A stretch of 64,000 nt of DNA from Gymnorhina tibicen (GCA_013399875.1 VXAZ01007529.1:556613-620612), one strand, 5' to 3'; positions 38,401 to 53,400 are shown, numbered from the stretch's first letter. Notes: a model not told the origin generated them from the sequence alone. A program made the numbers and translations.

Positions 38401-41400
38401 TGTGGTGAGGTGCAGCTCTCCCGTTGTGGAGAGAAGCAGTGGTGCTGGCACAAACTCCGTGGTGGTCAGTACAGTCCCACCTCATCTGGAGAAGCAAGGG
38501 AGGTACCGCCAGGGTGCTGGCTGGCACCCATTGGCCGGGGTGATGGAGGTGATGCCTGCATGCTGACACAGCAGGGTGAGACTCCTGCCAAAGGCAGGCT
38601 TCAAGTCATTCCTGTGGGAGGCACCAGCAGAAAGCCGCCTGGAGTTAGGAACTAAATGGTTCAGGGGCAGCTGCTGCCATGGAGCAGTGAAGCCTTGGGA
38701 GAAAAGGATCTATGATGGCTTCACAAAAGCACCAGGTGGGTGCTCAGCATCAGCAGAGCAAAAACAGCTTCAGAAATGAAGGACTGAGAGAAGGTGGAAG
38801 ATGATGTGCAAAACTGCCCAAATCCATGGCATGCTGGCATCCTGCAGTGCTGCAGGCTGCTCTGGTCGTCTGCCTGCCTTTAGAGGATCATAGTGGAGCT
38901 TGGTAATGTTTGGGAAAGGAAGAGGAGGGTTTCTGCCATCAGCAACTCTAAGTAGTTGGGATTCTTCAGTATGGAAATGTGCTAGAGATCTTTAGGATTA
39001 TGATTGTGCAGGCAGTAGGTAGGGCCTGATTGTATTGAAAGAGGCAGTGAGCAAGAGCTGTGGGGCATTAGGCCAGGAAAGAGGACATTTTCAGAAGAAA
39101 AGTGTGACTGTGGGGACAGTGGTGGTGCTTTCTCCCTTAGCAGGTGTTGAGGAATAGGTTGGTCAAGGGCTACCTGGCTAACGTGGAATTCAGCAGCCTT
39201 TTGTTAGTTTTTCTTCTCTCAAGGCATTATCTGTGTCTTTGCACAATCTAAGTGCTCAACACGTAGACCAGGAGGTTGGTCCTGGGAAATGCTAATCTGC
39301 CCTGTTTACCCTAACTCTTCCTGAGGATCTTGTGCTTGATTGATTTCATGGCCTTTCTCCAGTTGGGTAGGCTGGGCACATACGTGGTGTTCTGTGAAAC
39401 TCTGGCTTAAAACATACTTGTGGCCTAAATGGAAGGAAGGGGACATCTTTGGATGCTTGCACCAAGTCAGGTTAAGCATGGATCAGTAAGTTTTGGGGTT
39501 CAGTCCCCTCTGTGAGGTGTAGGAATTGGGAATGGGTGTGTTTTCTCTTGGGATGGAGTGTTGCAGCAGGCACCAGGCTCCTTACTGCTGTTGTGCTGCC
39601 CTTGCTGGGGCTGGTGTTCTCCCACCCAGTTCTGCTGTCTTGGCATGGCCAGTCCTGGCCCTGGCATCTCTGACAGTCTGGTCTCTAACAATAGAAGTTT
39701 AAGGGTTGATTTGGGGTGTCGGAGGGAGGTGTCGAGCCTGATACAGAACTAAAGATTTTTTTTTTTTCCCACCAGGCCGGCTTGAGCTTGGCAAGAAGCC
39801 AATGGAAACAACACATTTTGTGCCTTAAACCTGAGCAGTGGCGTGGTCTTAGCAAAGTTGGCTTGGACCAACCTTAGTGTGAGCAGTGCTGGATTGCCTT
39901 GAGTTGTGTAATGAGTGACTGCCTTTAGCTGGGCTCCCTTAACTCCCTGGGTTTGGTCAGGCTTGTTGATCCTGGTGATGAAGTCTTCTCCTAGGAAAAC
40001 TGTGGGCTTCTGAGCAGCCTGGATCATGCCAGGCAAGTGCCTGCGTGTTCTCCCACTGGCTTCCTGCAAGCAAGGCCTTGCATTGTTAGACTTCAATGCT
40101 GGGTTTTCCCCTTGTGAATTCTGTGGGATATAAAGACTTCTGCTGCTGATATTTATAGTTTAATGTGTTTTAGGCAAGCAAGTGCTGTAGCACAGAGGCA
40201 GAGTTCAGATTGAAGTTTTGAGCATTCATTTTCTTGCTCCTTTGCTACTATTGGGTAGCTCTCTTGTTCTGACTTCCCACTCTCCAGAGTGCTGTGTGTT
40301 TTATGAATAAATGCACTTGTCTGTGGTAGTGCCTGCTAAAGTAAGATGGAGCAGGATTAAGCCTGGAGAATTCTTTTCCTTCTGTAACTTGAAGATACAC
40401 CTGTGACTTTGTTATGAGCCATAATCTCAGCTGGTTTTGTGCACCAAGAACAGCAATTCAGAGGGTCTTTCCTCCTGCAGTGGAGCAGAGAACTTGCAGG
40501 ATGGGCAGGGAAATAAGCATGTGTCTGTTTGTATGTATAGATGCAGGTACATGTGAAAAACCCAGAAATTAGTGGCTTTTGCTTTCTGTAAGAAACTGAT
40601 GCAGTTTCTGGCTACAGTGTGTGAATCTAACCCTGCTTGGGCTCAGTTCAGTGTATTTTGACTCCAGTAAGTGCTGTGAAGTCAGGAGTGGAGTTTGGAG
40701 TATGTTGCCTTGAGAAACCTCATGTGAAGCTACTTAGAGCTCTAGCAGTCCTAGCTCCTATTTGCAATTCTAATTGTGAATATGGTAGACTGGCTTCTGA
40801 ATAGGAACTTGTATGAAATGGGCACTAGTCTTGGCAGTGGTTCAGGAATTTTGTAATGCTGCTCCTACTGTACTGGAGCACCATTTTATTGCAAAAAGTG
40901 CTGTGACATTAGCATAGGCCACAACGTTCTTGAAATTAGCTAAGCAGAAACAAAATACTTCCTCTCCAATCCACTTTTTTCCAAAGGAGTTTGAAAATAG
41001 CTGCAGTTCCTTGTATAACTGCAAGTCCACATGGCACAAGTATTAGGGGAGCTTTTTCAAAACCCTGAAAACCTGTGCTGTTGTGGACAGCACTAATTCT
41101 GTAATTGAGGGTTTAGAGTGATGAGCCTCACCTGTACTTACTGTTTATGGGGTTTTATTTATGGAATACCAGCAAGTAACGGGACAGAAACAGTTCATTA
41201 CTACTCCTGATGTTCTCAATTTCTTTGCACGTGCTTTGCAGCATTATAGACCTGGTCCTGGCTTTGTTAGTTCAGTCTAACACAGTGAGAAGTAAATTGT
41301 CTTATGCAGTCAGATTTTTAGCTAAAAGCTCAAGTGTTTATGAGTGAAGATGGTGGCTTTTTTTATGTCTTGATATACATATAAACCTATGTACAGAACA

Positions 41401-44400
41401 GTAGTGTAGGGCCTGACATACCTTCTCACTTCAAAAAGAAATGAGTAAGTGTTCTGTCAGATGTAATGCTTAGCTGACAACACTGGAAGTAGTATTTATT
41501 TTTGACTGACTTCTGTATTTTCACATAGTGACTTACCTTCTGCTGGAGGTAATGCCATGAGCTTGGTAGAAGTTATATGTAAGCTTGGCCTGAACGTGTC
41601 AAAATGGCAGAACCCACAGCTTTCTTGTGCAGAGGCTTTTTTTACAGGCTTTGAGCCACTTCTCAGGCGTTCTTGAAGTGTCTGATTTCTTCCCTATCCC
41701 TGCCTCCACCCTGTGGAAGTGGAGGAAGGGCTGGGAGAGGGTGTCCCCTTCCCAAAGCTTTGTCTGCCAGGATAGACAAAGGACTGTCCTAAGGACTTGA
41801 TAAGTGCTTGGCGCTTGAGCTCCTTGAGAGGTGATTCTGCCTGTGGAAAGATAAGCTGCTCTAAGGTGTCTGAGGCTTGTCTGGGGATTGTCCCTTATCA
41901 AGGTGACAAGGTCAGGAGGGACTGAACAAAATGGTCCTTGCAAAATAGTGGTTAAATCTAAAATAAACTTCCCAGCTTTCCAAAATAGTGTCACTGCATT
42001 GGACTGCTATGGGATGTATTAACAAAATTTGACGTTGTTATTGTTGTTAAAAAGTTGAAGTTTTAACACGTTTTCGTGGCATTATCATTGCATCTAACAG
42101 TTTCTCGCTGCTGGGAGACCGTATCTCTGAAACCTCAGATGTCAGAGGGGGGCAGAAATGCGGTGGGAATTGCTTGATGGCGTTCAGTGCTGAGGCACAC
42201 TCCAAGCTCATGCTCAGGTTAGCCAGGGATGGTGAGAGGAGGGAGGCAGAGCGCTCTGTGTGGCTCCTGCCTCCAGGATAACACAGGTTTTCTCATCTCA
42301 AGTGTATCCTGGCTGGTTGAGGTCCTTTCTCGGTTGCCTCTTCTCACATGGAAGGCTGGGACACACTTTTAGATGTACGCGGAGGCAAAGCAAGGAGGGC
42401 ACACCAGAGCAGTGGGAAGGAGTGACTTTGGAGAAGGTGGGACGGGTGAGAAGAGGGAAGTCCTGCACAGGAGGCTCACTAGGGAAGGAGCAGGGCTGTG
42501 TAAAAAAGGAAGACTGACCAAAAAAATCTGTTTTTCATGTTGCAACGGGCAGAAGGCTGCATGCAGGAGTAAGCTTTAGGGGCAGAGGGGGTGTGTTTGC
42601 GTGTGATGCAAAAAAAACAATCCGAGAAGCCTCCGCAGGGCTAGGAGAGGAGTGACCAGGTAGTTCTATCCTTGTTGCAGCTGTAGAACAGCCAAGTAGA
42701 GCAGGAATGAGCTGGGAGTAGAGGTTAGGGAAAACAAGGAAGCCTGGTTAGCTGGAGCAGGGAAGTCAGTAGCATGATTGTGCCAGGACATGCTGTTACT
42801 GGAAAATCACTGCCGCAAACTTTTCCAAAACAGTGAGTGAGCAGTACCCCTTTAACTTCACGTTTTGGTCAGATTGGAAAAAAAAAATCCAACGCTGTCT
42901 TCTGAGCTCTTTTTTGCTGTCCTTGTCACTATAGAAACATACTACTTACCTGTCTGATAAGCACACAAACCCACTCTTTTCTTTGTGTATGTGAAACCAG
43001 ACAAAATGGATTGCTTTCAGGAATACAGTGTTGTTCTTTTCCTGTGAGATTTCTCTTTCAGCACAGGATAGAGCTTACTTAGAAACACTCAGTATTGCTC
43101 AACTCCTGTGACAGAACAAGTCTGTTAGATGGGATTTCCAAACAAAAACCCAGCAGTTGGGTTATGTGGGGACCTGCTTCCACACAGCTGAGGTGGGGGG
43201 CCTGGCACCCCTTTCCCAGGAAGGAAAAACACAGCTCCATACCATCCCAGCACGGCTGCCCATCCTGCGGGCATAGCATGGGGTGAGCAGGGAGGTGACA
43301 GTGCCTCAGCCTGTGGTGTGCTACGCTGGCCAGAGGTGCTGCCAAGTGCCCACGGGGCTGTGCTTTTCCTCAGAGGCTGGTGCTGCTGTGTCCTCGTTTC
43401 TCCCTTGTTTTGATGGAAACTTGAAGCTTCAAGTTTCTTGCCTTCTGCTTTAAAACTGCCTTTTTTTAGTTCAGTGGTCACTGTGGGTAGGAAGAGCGCA
43501 AACTGAGAACATAAGTCTGCTTTCCTTAAGAAACTGAGACAAAAAGTTTCTTATTCTTGCATGAAGGAGCTGCATTTTATTTGTAGTCCACCATGGAGAG
43601 AATTATCACTCTGTTTAATTCTGCCACTTTTTTTTAGTGCTGTGCAGCAGTTTGCTGGCATGAAGTGTTATCACTGTTCTGTGATCCTGTAAGTCTCTTG
43701 TCTCCCTGGCATCTTAACCTTTCCCGCAGAGAAAGGTTTTTTCCAAGGAGAAAACATGCCATGTACCTCTGGGTGGTGGTGGGGAAGGGTTAAATTTGTG
43801 CTTAGAAAGGAGCTATATTAGGTACCTCATCTCTGCCCAATGTGAACAGACCAGTTTGTTTTTGGAGGTCATTAACTGAGCCTTCTCCTTTGCTTGGGAT
43901 TTGAAGATTATCCGCATGGTTACAGTATGGTTTAAGAGTTTCTTTAGTTTTACAGGCCTTTTCTATGCTCTGCTCCATTTGCAAAGCTCTCTACTCAAAC
44001 ACTGGAGCTTGTCAAGCTGCAAATACGTTTGGTAGGTGAGAAGAGCTGGGTGTTCAGGCTTGTGGCTTCCAAATTTGTGAGTTCCTGGCAAAACCAGCAG
44101 AGGCTGTAGGTTTTTTTGTAATGATGGGGATCTGGATCCCTATAAAAGCTGAAGACTGTTGGATGACCCAGGAAAGGGAGTCTCAAGCAGAGTGTTATTA
44201 AATACTGGGTGACTTAACAGCAGTCTAGAAGCAGAGTTTTTTCCATCACTAAGCCCTTCTGATGTTTGAACTGAGGCGCTGGGGTGAGATGAGGTAGCAA
44301 AGGCTTTTTGAAGTGATGCTGCAGCCAGGAGAGCAGGTAGAGCAGCAGCCCTTCTCTCTGCCGGTTCCCCTTTGCACCTCTCCCTCCCCTCGGGGCGCCG

Positions 44401-47400
44401 CTGTGGCTCAAGGAGCTGAAATAATGACGCTGTTGTGACATTCTGAGCTGTTCCAAGGTGCTCCAGCGTAACTTCATCATCTTGTCAGGGTAGCCCTAGC
44501 AAGGCAAGCAGGAGGTGTGTGCAGGTGTGCTTTGGGAGTAAGCACCAGGAACACCAACAAAGGCCTTTTGCTTAGGTCTGGAAACCTCCGGGTGGGTTTG
44601 GCCCTTGGGTTGTGTATCACTTGATCTGTTTTCCCAGCTACAGCCCTGCAGCTCTTCTTGGAGGCAGGCCTGGGACTCGGGTTCCTGCCCTACAAGAAAA
44701 GCTGGTTTAGGAAAGCTGGGGCTGCCTTTGAGCAGGAACTCTTCCACAGCAGGGAGAAGGGACTCTCAGGCTCCCGCTTCTCAGCTGGGCTTGGTGTGGA
44801 AGGGGTGTATCCTTGGGTGCTTGCCAAGGGAATGCCATCCATCTTCCCACTGAAAATTGCCGTTATTAAACACTTCCCAGTTTCTTAGAGGCGTATCAGG
44901 AATGTTGTTTCCTTCTAGAAGGACCTTCTTATCAGAGATCAGGCTTTGTTGGGATTTTATTTTTGCTTTTCATGCGTGCTTTGCCTGACCAAAGCACCAG
45001 ACTTTATAAACTTATTGCTCACTCTTAAGTTTAAATTTTTAATGTCTGCTGCAACATTTGGGATTTCTGTCCTCATCTCACTTTTGTAGAGCTTTTTTTT
45101 TAATAGTAAATGGTCTTCAAAGGAAGAGCTGAGAAGCACACTCCAGCTTTCTACTTTGTCCTGATTTCTTCTTTTTTTTACATGCAAAAAACCCCCATTT
45201 TTTTCTTTTTAAGGGAGGATCGTTCAAAGCAAACTGTTGCTATTGGCCTTACCAGAGTGCAGTTCCCTCTTTCTTGCAACACCTCCTATGCCTTTTGCCA
45301 GATGTTTCATCCAGAGGCTAATTTATACACAAAGTGACTTGCTGCAAACACAGGCACCAACGTTAAGAGGAACCTGGAGGCACACAGGCAGAGATGATAA
45401 TGAAATAAAACTAAATATTACCTAAAATTCGATTGTACTGCTCCAGATCAGCAATGTTGCTCCTTCTGCAGCTCGTATTTTCTTCTTCCTGTCAGTGTGG
45501 TCGCTTAATGGGTTGTTTTTATCTTGTTTTGCAAGAAGAGCACTCTTCCTGAACTCCCTTGTATGGTACACTGAACTCTCAGCAGTCTGTTTAATACACT
45601 CAAACCTTCAGCTGGCCTCACAAAGCACTTCTTGTGATACACTTGCTCTGCAGTGTGGAGCTTTAAGGTCACTAAGCCGTGCAATGTCACTGCAGCCACC
45701 CAGGATAAAACAATGTGTGGAAGGATCAGTGGAAATACTGACACCTGGCTAAACCTTGGATGTTTTCAGGACAGAACAAGAATGGCATTGTTCTCCTGTG
45801 GCATTGGAGTTTATATTATGTGAATGCCTCTGTCTGGGGTGCCAAGGTGTCTCATGTCTGGAGCTTTGTTTGTTGTTGGTATCCCCATCCTTTTATGCTC
45901 GTCCTTTGTCGCCATCTCTTTAAATAACAGCTGTATCCTGTGTTTGCTTCTGATTTTGTTACTAATGCAAGGGTGGGTGGATTAATTGATATCATTTAAC
46001 AAGCCTTCCCTGTTCTTACAGCTTGCAGGGACAGCAGTTCTTGCAGTTGGACTATGGCTTCACTTTGATTCACAAACCAAAAGCGTCTTTGAACTGGAAT
46101 CTGACACAAAGTTTTACACAGGTGAGCTGGGGGATCCCTCAGGGGATAGGTCACACTTTTGTGTCCTGATTTCCAGGCTGCTGAGAAACCTTGGCCTTCC
46201 TTAAAGGGTAAAAAGGCAAAACAGCCCTAAACAGCCTGAGAGCAGCTTCCCTTATGCAGTCCTTTCATGTGAGGGGCTCTTCATCCTTTTTTTTTCCCAC
46301 AGCAGTTCCTCTTCGTTGCTGTCAGTAAACATTTTGTAATCCCAGGGGCTCCTGGTAGACTCAGAGGACGTTTCTTCCTGATGCTCATCATGATATGCGT
46401 CAGCAAAGTTTCACGCTAAACTAAATGAGTAATTAATACTTTGTCTCCAGAGTGACCAACCTAAGCTACCCAAAACACGACTCTGTTGCCTCATCTCTCA
46501 GAAGGAGCTTGTGCACTGTTGCCTAACTCTTAAAGCCCCACGACTCCGAATTCATACTGAACCGAATGGGAGGGATGCACAAATATCTTGGTCCATGTGA
46601 GAATTACTCCAGCCTGCATGGATGCAGCTTTAGCCAGACCTTGTGGAAGGTGTTTGTAAGATGATTAATTAGGGGACACACATTTTCAGTTTATGTTAAT
46701 GTCATAGGAATTCCTAAGTGAGCGGGATTTTATCTGAACTTTGATTTTGATTTCTACAGTTGCTTTTAGGCTTGGGCAGGGGAACACATAATTTGGTTGT
46801 TACCTGTAGGTACTCAAACCCTTGGAGTACCTCTGCTGTGAGGAAAGGCTGACAGACTCAGGATTGTTCAGCCTGGAGAAGAGAAGGCTCTGGGGTGACC
46901 TGACTGTGGCCTTGCAGTGCCTGAAGGGAGCCCAGAGGAAAGATGGAGAGAGACTCTTGACAAGGGCCTGGAGTGAGAGGACAAGGGGCAATGGCTTCAC
47001 ACTGACAGAGAGCAGGTTTAGATTGGATATTACAAAAAAATTGTTCCCTTTGAGGGTGGGGAGGCCCTGGCACAGGTTTCCCAGAGAAGCTGTGGCTGCC
47101 CCTGGATCCCTGGAAGTGTCCAAGGCCAGGTTGGGGCTCTGAGCAAGCTGGGATAATGGAAGGTGTCCCTGCCCATGGCAGGGGGGTTGGAATTAGGCAA
47201 TCTTTAAAGGATGGCTTTGTCTTTCTCTTGCCAAAAAAATGGCTCCTGACATGGGCTACTCAACCTGTGACAACTCCCAGACTGGTGTCTGAAGGGTCAC
47301 TTGCAAGGAGGTGCAACTTGTGTTGCAGCCTCATAGTCCCAGGGTATCCTGTGCCTATGGGGAATACTGTTAGGAATGGTGTAGAGCCCATAGCTGGGAA

Positions 47401-50400
47401 TATTGAGATGCTCATGGGACTTCATGAAGAAGCTGCAGGTGTGCAAATGGCTTATCTCTGAGAAAACTTGTATTTTGCCCTTGATATGATGGCATCTTAG
47501 CAAACTGGGTGGTTCTTGGAGCTGCCAGGAAGATTCCCAGGTGCTTTTAAGTGGACCTCAGAAAAGGAACAGAAATCTAAACTTGGCCATTGAGCTGAAT
47601 ATTTAACAAGTCTTATTTTGGGTAGTCTAAAACAGCTCTTTCACCTCCTAAAACATAACATTTTTATGGTGTGATGCTTAAGCTACTGGCTGGATGCAGC
47701 CAGTGAAACCTGCCTGAAATCTCTGTAGGTTAAAACTGAGTTTTAAAAGGAAGCTTAATAAAAATTTCTGCTTTAAGATAATTTTCTGGGAGTAGTTACT
47801 GACTGCAGTACGTTACAAAGCAAGTTACCTCAAAGGCTTTCTGTACAACTCAAAATAAACTGGAATAAGAGGTACTGATGAACTCTTCTTATTCTAATTT
47901 TTCAAAATGGAAAAAGTTTAAGCTGAGGTTAAGAAGTCCATATTGGAATTTCCTCCTGATAAGAAATGTCAGGCTTAATCCCTTACAAATGCTTCATCAA
48001 GTAGATGTTTATTTTGGCAGCTGATCTTACTGGTTTGCATCTAGAATATATCATTTGCAAATGCTTACATCTGGCTTCCTTTCATTAGTATTGATTGGGT
48101 CTCTGGACTGTATTTTTGTCCCTATTGATCTTTGTGCTGGTTCTTTGATGTCTCACCACCGCTGTAATACTTCCTTGGCGTCCTTTGGGAGTTTTCTTGC
48201 TCACCACTGCTTGCTGCTCTCTCCTGCTCACAGCTGTGATGCTTAGGCTGGTTATTGATAAATTTAGGAGCCAGAGGATTGGGCATAAATGGAGCCTTTT
48301 AGCCCAGAAATGTTTGCTCTTTCAGCTTCAGCATATTCACTACCTAAATTCTGGGCAGAATAGTTTACAAGCTCTGACACTTTTTATAGTTTGAAGAAGT
48401 ATCTGCTTCAAGACTTCTCAGTTGTTGACAAGTCACTATTCCAGCTGTCTCTAATTCCAGTTGTCTCTATCTTCACCTGAGGAGAAGCTGATAACTCTGG
48501 CTCTGAGCCAGTTTTAAAAAGTGTCTTACAGCTTATCTTAGATGGCTTTATCTTGCCCATTTTCTAAAACTTGTGAAACTGCAGTAGTGATGATACACAT
48601 TAATTGTGACAAGTTGAAGGTTTTATTTATCAATTTTTCAGATGTGTTTGCTTTGAAAATTAAGCACAACCCTCCCTTTTTTTTACTTGAAACACCTTGG
48701 TAAAGAAACTTAAACCTTGGCAAAAGCTACAAATGCTATTTGTGGAACAATTAATTTCATACCTTGCTGCTGAGGTCTCTGTGACCTGCACATGTTTGTT
48801 TTCCTCCTCTCTAGGTGTTTACATCCTTATTGGAGCTGGTGCACTCATGATGCTGGTTGGTTTCTTGGGATGTTGTGGTGCATCACAGGAATCTCAGTGT
48901 ATGCTTGGCTTGGTAAGTGCTCAGGGTAATGCTTAAATTTTGAGCAGCACGATGAGAAAGGAAGGAAAATATTACTGTGTAATTCAAGGGCAGCAGATTG
49001 TGGACCCAGAACAATCACAGTGTTTAAACTCATGGTCACCTACATAATGCTAAAATGTTAAATATAGTTTCCGTTTCTGGCCGGAAATCCAAATGCTCAT
49101 GCTGTGTGTGAACACAGGGTGACATTGAGAGGCTGCATATGTCTGACATACACTCAAGTGTCAAGAATGGGAGTACTGTGAACACAGAACTAAAATACTG
49201 ATAAGAGCAATGCTATCATTGCTGGACAGTTTATCCTGGACTCTGAAGGTTGTGCAATCTTTGGTCTCTGAGACCAGAACTGTGGTATTTGATGCTTGAA
49301 ACAAGGCTCTACTGTTCATAATCACAGGATGAGCTCTTCGAGTTGACAACTGCTCTGCAAGCCGATTACTGGAGAGCAACCTCATTGTTTTCAGACTGGA
49401 GGGGCCAGTAGAGCTTACTGGGTTTGTGCACATCTGTACACTTGCAGAACTACTCATCCAAATAACCAGAAGACTTAGTTAATAAAAAACAACTACTATA
49501 GCCACTGAAAGAACAATTCCCCTTCTGTGTCACAGAAGAACCTAAATTCAAGTATTTCTTGCAAAATGATGCCTCTAGCCCTTTGTAATTCTGAATATCT
49601 CTTTAAAGTGCTTCTAAATGATGGTGGTGTTTTGGATCTGGTAGTCAGTGAGAGACAGAACACTTTTATTTGTGTTTTATGGGACACACAACAAAGTGAC
49701 CATTAGCTCTCTGGGAGCTGGTGGCAAGCTAGGAATTAAGTAATGATTCCTAAAGCAACAGGAGTGACAAACCAGAGTAAAGAATTGGTGACAGCTGTTG
49801 TGATGTGTCTGAATGACTTGGACAACTTCAAAGTCGGAGTTAATAGATTATTGGCTTTAATTAACACTGATCAAAAAGCAAGACTGGTGCTTGGAGAGCA
49901 CTGCCAGACTTTCCGACGCTCCTGGGAAGAAGTGCTGACCCAGTGTCCTTTTCCTGGTGTTACCAATGTCTCAGACCTCGAACTGCAACCTGGTTGAGTG
50001 ACAGTTGCCACAAGACTGGACAAACTTGCAGCATATGTGTGTGATGCTGGTTTGTGGTGCTGTGGCCTTCATGAATAACACGGTGTTTCTTTTCTAGTTC
50101 TTCTTCTTCCTGTTTGTGATTTTTGCCCTTGAAATTGCTGCTGGGATCTGGGGATTTTCAAATAAAGAAAAGGTAGGTTGCTCTTAAAAGTTGGGAGCCG
50201 TGGGATGCTGGCACAGGTTTCCTGGAGAAGCTGTGGCTGCCCCATCCCTGGAAATGTTCCTTCCAGGCCAGGGTGGATGAGGCTCTGAGCAGCCTGGTCC
50301 AGTGGAAGGTGTCCCTGCCCATGGCAGGGGGGCAGGACTTAGGTGATCTTGAAAGCCCCTTTCTGACCCCAGACATGCCATGATTCTATGAATGTGCCCA

Positions 50401-53400
50401 CAGTCAGCAGTCTGCTGACATCTCTACCAGTACGAGTCAAATCCTTATTACCCAGGGAATTTGGGGGTGAGGAAAAAGGCTGATACAAGCAAAACAACAC
50501 AAAAAAAATCTAACTCTGATATTTAAAAATGAGACTCCAGCAGGGAAGCCAGAACCCAAGAGGCTATTGCATGCTAGAGGTGCCCTCCAAGACAGTCCCT
50601 TGCTGAGCTGTGAGGCTGGCTGGGAAGATTTACCACTTCCAGAGAGGAGCTGGGTCAGCTGAGGGCTGAGTGTTTCCGCACCCAAAGCATGACTGACATG
50701 GCCTGTCCCTCCCAAGCAGTCAGGATTCTGTCTTGTTTCAAAATCAGATGCTTGGTGACCAGGGTTGCTTTTCTGCTCACATTGTAGTATACAGTGGGGA
50801 AATATAGAAATGTCTGGGGTACAGTAGAATAGGGAATATTTTTGGGCAGCCAGTGGGTAAAGATTTGGTCCTCTCTCTCCTCTTAGAAGCTCAGAGATTT
50901 GGAAGGGGAAATAGTCTTCCCTGTTTAGGTGTGGCTTTTAAAGTGACTGTACAGTTATTTCTCACCTGAAACAGGTGAGCCTTCTGTGCACCCTCTGTAC
51001 ATGGCAGAAGAATGCGTGTAGGAGGCTGCAGGATTTTTGATGACTGACTTGCTGAAAGCAAGTTTTTCATAGTGAATATAAGGTACGACACTAATAAGCC
51101 ACTAACACACAACTCTTTGCTTTTCCTTAGATTACTGATGAGTTAAAGGAGTTCTACATGGACACCTATAGAAAGAGAAATCAACCAAGTGCCAGAGACA
51201 CCCTGAAAGCATTTCAGCTCGCTGTAAGTATATGGTTCTGCTTAACCTGGACAGTAATGCAGCTGCTCCTTACACTGTTCTCCACGCCACCCAGTCACCT
51301 GTACAAGTCTAGTCTCTTATGAGTTAGAAGAAACCAAAGATTGCAGAGATTATTTTGTGTATCATAAGTGAATTCAGGATTCCTTTTTTTGTCCCTCTGA
51401 AGTGCCTAGAACTAGTTCTTGTTTTTCTAAAACTCAGCAGCAGGCTGGGAAACCCTGGATCTGTGCTACTGAGCTAGTGGCACCCTAGTATGCACACCTG
51501 CATGTCTCTGAGGGGTTCAGCTTTGTGTCTGTAAGGAGCACAAGCTGTCACCAAAATGATTCTGTGTGTACTTAATGAGATCTAGCTCTTCCTTTCAGAA
51601 CCTTGTCCTTTAATTTAATAAAGGCCTGTTAAAATTAGGTTTATAGCAGTCAAGTTGACAGGACTTGGTCTGTAATAAAAACTAATGTAAATTATTTCTT
51701 CACTTTTTTTTTTTTTTTTAACCAGATTACTGAGCAAAAATAAGGATTACTTAACCTGGGTTTCTCTTTGTGTTTCCTCTTGTAGCTAAACTGCTGTGGC
51801 CTTGATGGAAGTGTGGACCCGCAGTATGCGGAGACCTGTCCGGCAAAGACAGTGTCTGAGTCATCCTCTGTCAAGGTAAAGCTTGACTTACTCTGCCCAG
51901 TGGGTAGAATGAGAAACACACTTTAGGAAACCCTCCCAGTCCCTGGGAAATCCCCGTGTCACACTGGTGTGGCAATCTGTCTGTGATCAGGCTGGTTGTG
52001 GAAAGCAAACCCACTGTTACCATGGAAAGAACAAGCAGGAAATCTGAGCTTGCTCAGGAAATGTGCAGTCTCTGTGTCACAGACTCACTGGTGGCGTGGG
52101 CAGTGGAAGATCAAAACCTTGCCTAAAAAAACCACCCTCGCAGTGCTCGAGAGCTCTGTTCTCCTCACTGCATCCTCCTGGTGCTTGCTCAGAGCTGTCA
52201 CCACCTCCCTCCTGGTGAGGGAGAAGTAGAGCTTGGGGTGGGAGCAAGTCTGAAGCTGCAGCAAGGACAGGGAGAAGGGGGGTAAGGCGTTGGTAGCCTG
52301 TTCAGGTGAGTTTGTCACTGTGAAGGCAGTTCTCTGAATCAGGTTTCCCTGCTGGAATACTGCTGCAGAGGTGCCTGTATGCCACAAATAACAGGAGAAA
52401 ACAACTTGTGTAGGCTTTAACCACCCCTCTTCTTCTTTTCCTTAGAACCATCCAGTGCTCTTGATTTATGCTCCAAGACAGTTTGTATGAGTCCTCCTAT
52501 GGTTCTTACCATGCAGGATTTAAGTTAATGACTTGGGGTTTTTTCACTTTAATTGATAACTTCAAATATCTGCCCACATGAAACCCTTCAGTCTGTATCT
52601 TTAGTCCTGTCTGTGCAGTCTGAGTTGGAGTGTGTGGGAGTAGTTGAGACTGCATGCAGGTTTTATTGTTTGCTTTTATTCTGCTGTGTGTTTTAGCTTC
52701 ATCTGTTGACTTCGTCTTGTGATGCCTATTCCCAGTTGTAGAAAAACAGTGGATAGACTGCAAGATCAAAGGGATGTAATGGAGCGTGCCTCTAAGAAGC
52801 AGTGCTGTGTTGGTATTCTGATTGAACTGACTCATTCTTGCCAGTATATCCCTTTAATCCTGGATTCAGTCTTCCTTTCTAGACTGGATAAGGAACAACA
52901 GCAGAGGAAGGTAGCTTTCAGCAGCTCACCGATGTTTGCTGCTGGAACAAGCAGGGCAGAAGCTGGGATGAGACTTTGATCAGCTACCAGGCTCTGAAAG
53001 ATTTATAACTATGTAAAAAAAGTGCCTTGTTCTTTTTATTGGCCACCATGTATCTGTTCTGGAGAAAGGACTTTTGGACTTTTTTTTTTNNNNNNTTTTT
53101 TAGTTGCGAGGGTAATTCATTGTCCTGGGAACATTAAACTGGCCCCTCTATGAATCTGCCCCTAGCATGGATCCTAGCCTAGGATATCCTGCCATTCCCA
53201 CGCACTCTCGGTTCATGAGGTGTCTGCAAAATTACAGTAGCAATTGTCAATGTCAAGAGTGGCTTTAAACCTCTTTTGATGAGGGATGAGCAATGCATCA
53301 TCTGAAGTGCTGACAGCCATTAGTAACAGGCCAAGCCTGATAAACAATGTTCATTCACATTGAGAGGGGAATCCTGCTGTAATCAAGGTGCTGTTAACAG

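Noticed and set aside
38074..38655. A 193-codon open frame in CD9 intron 1
   Set aside because: The composition is ordinary, no motif is recognisable, and a frame of this length is expected by chance at about the level of one per window.
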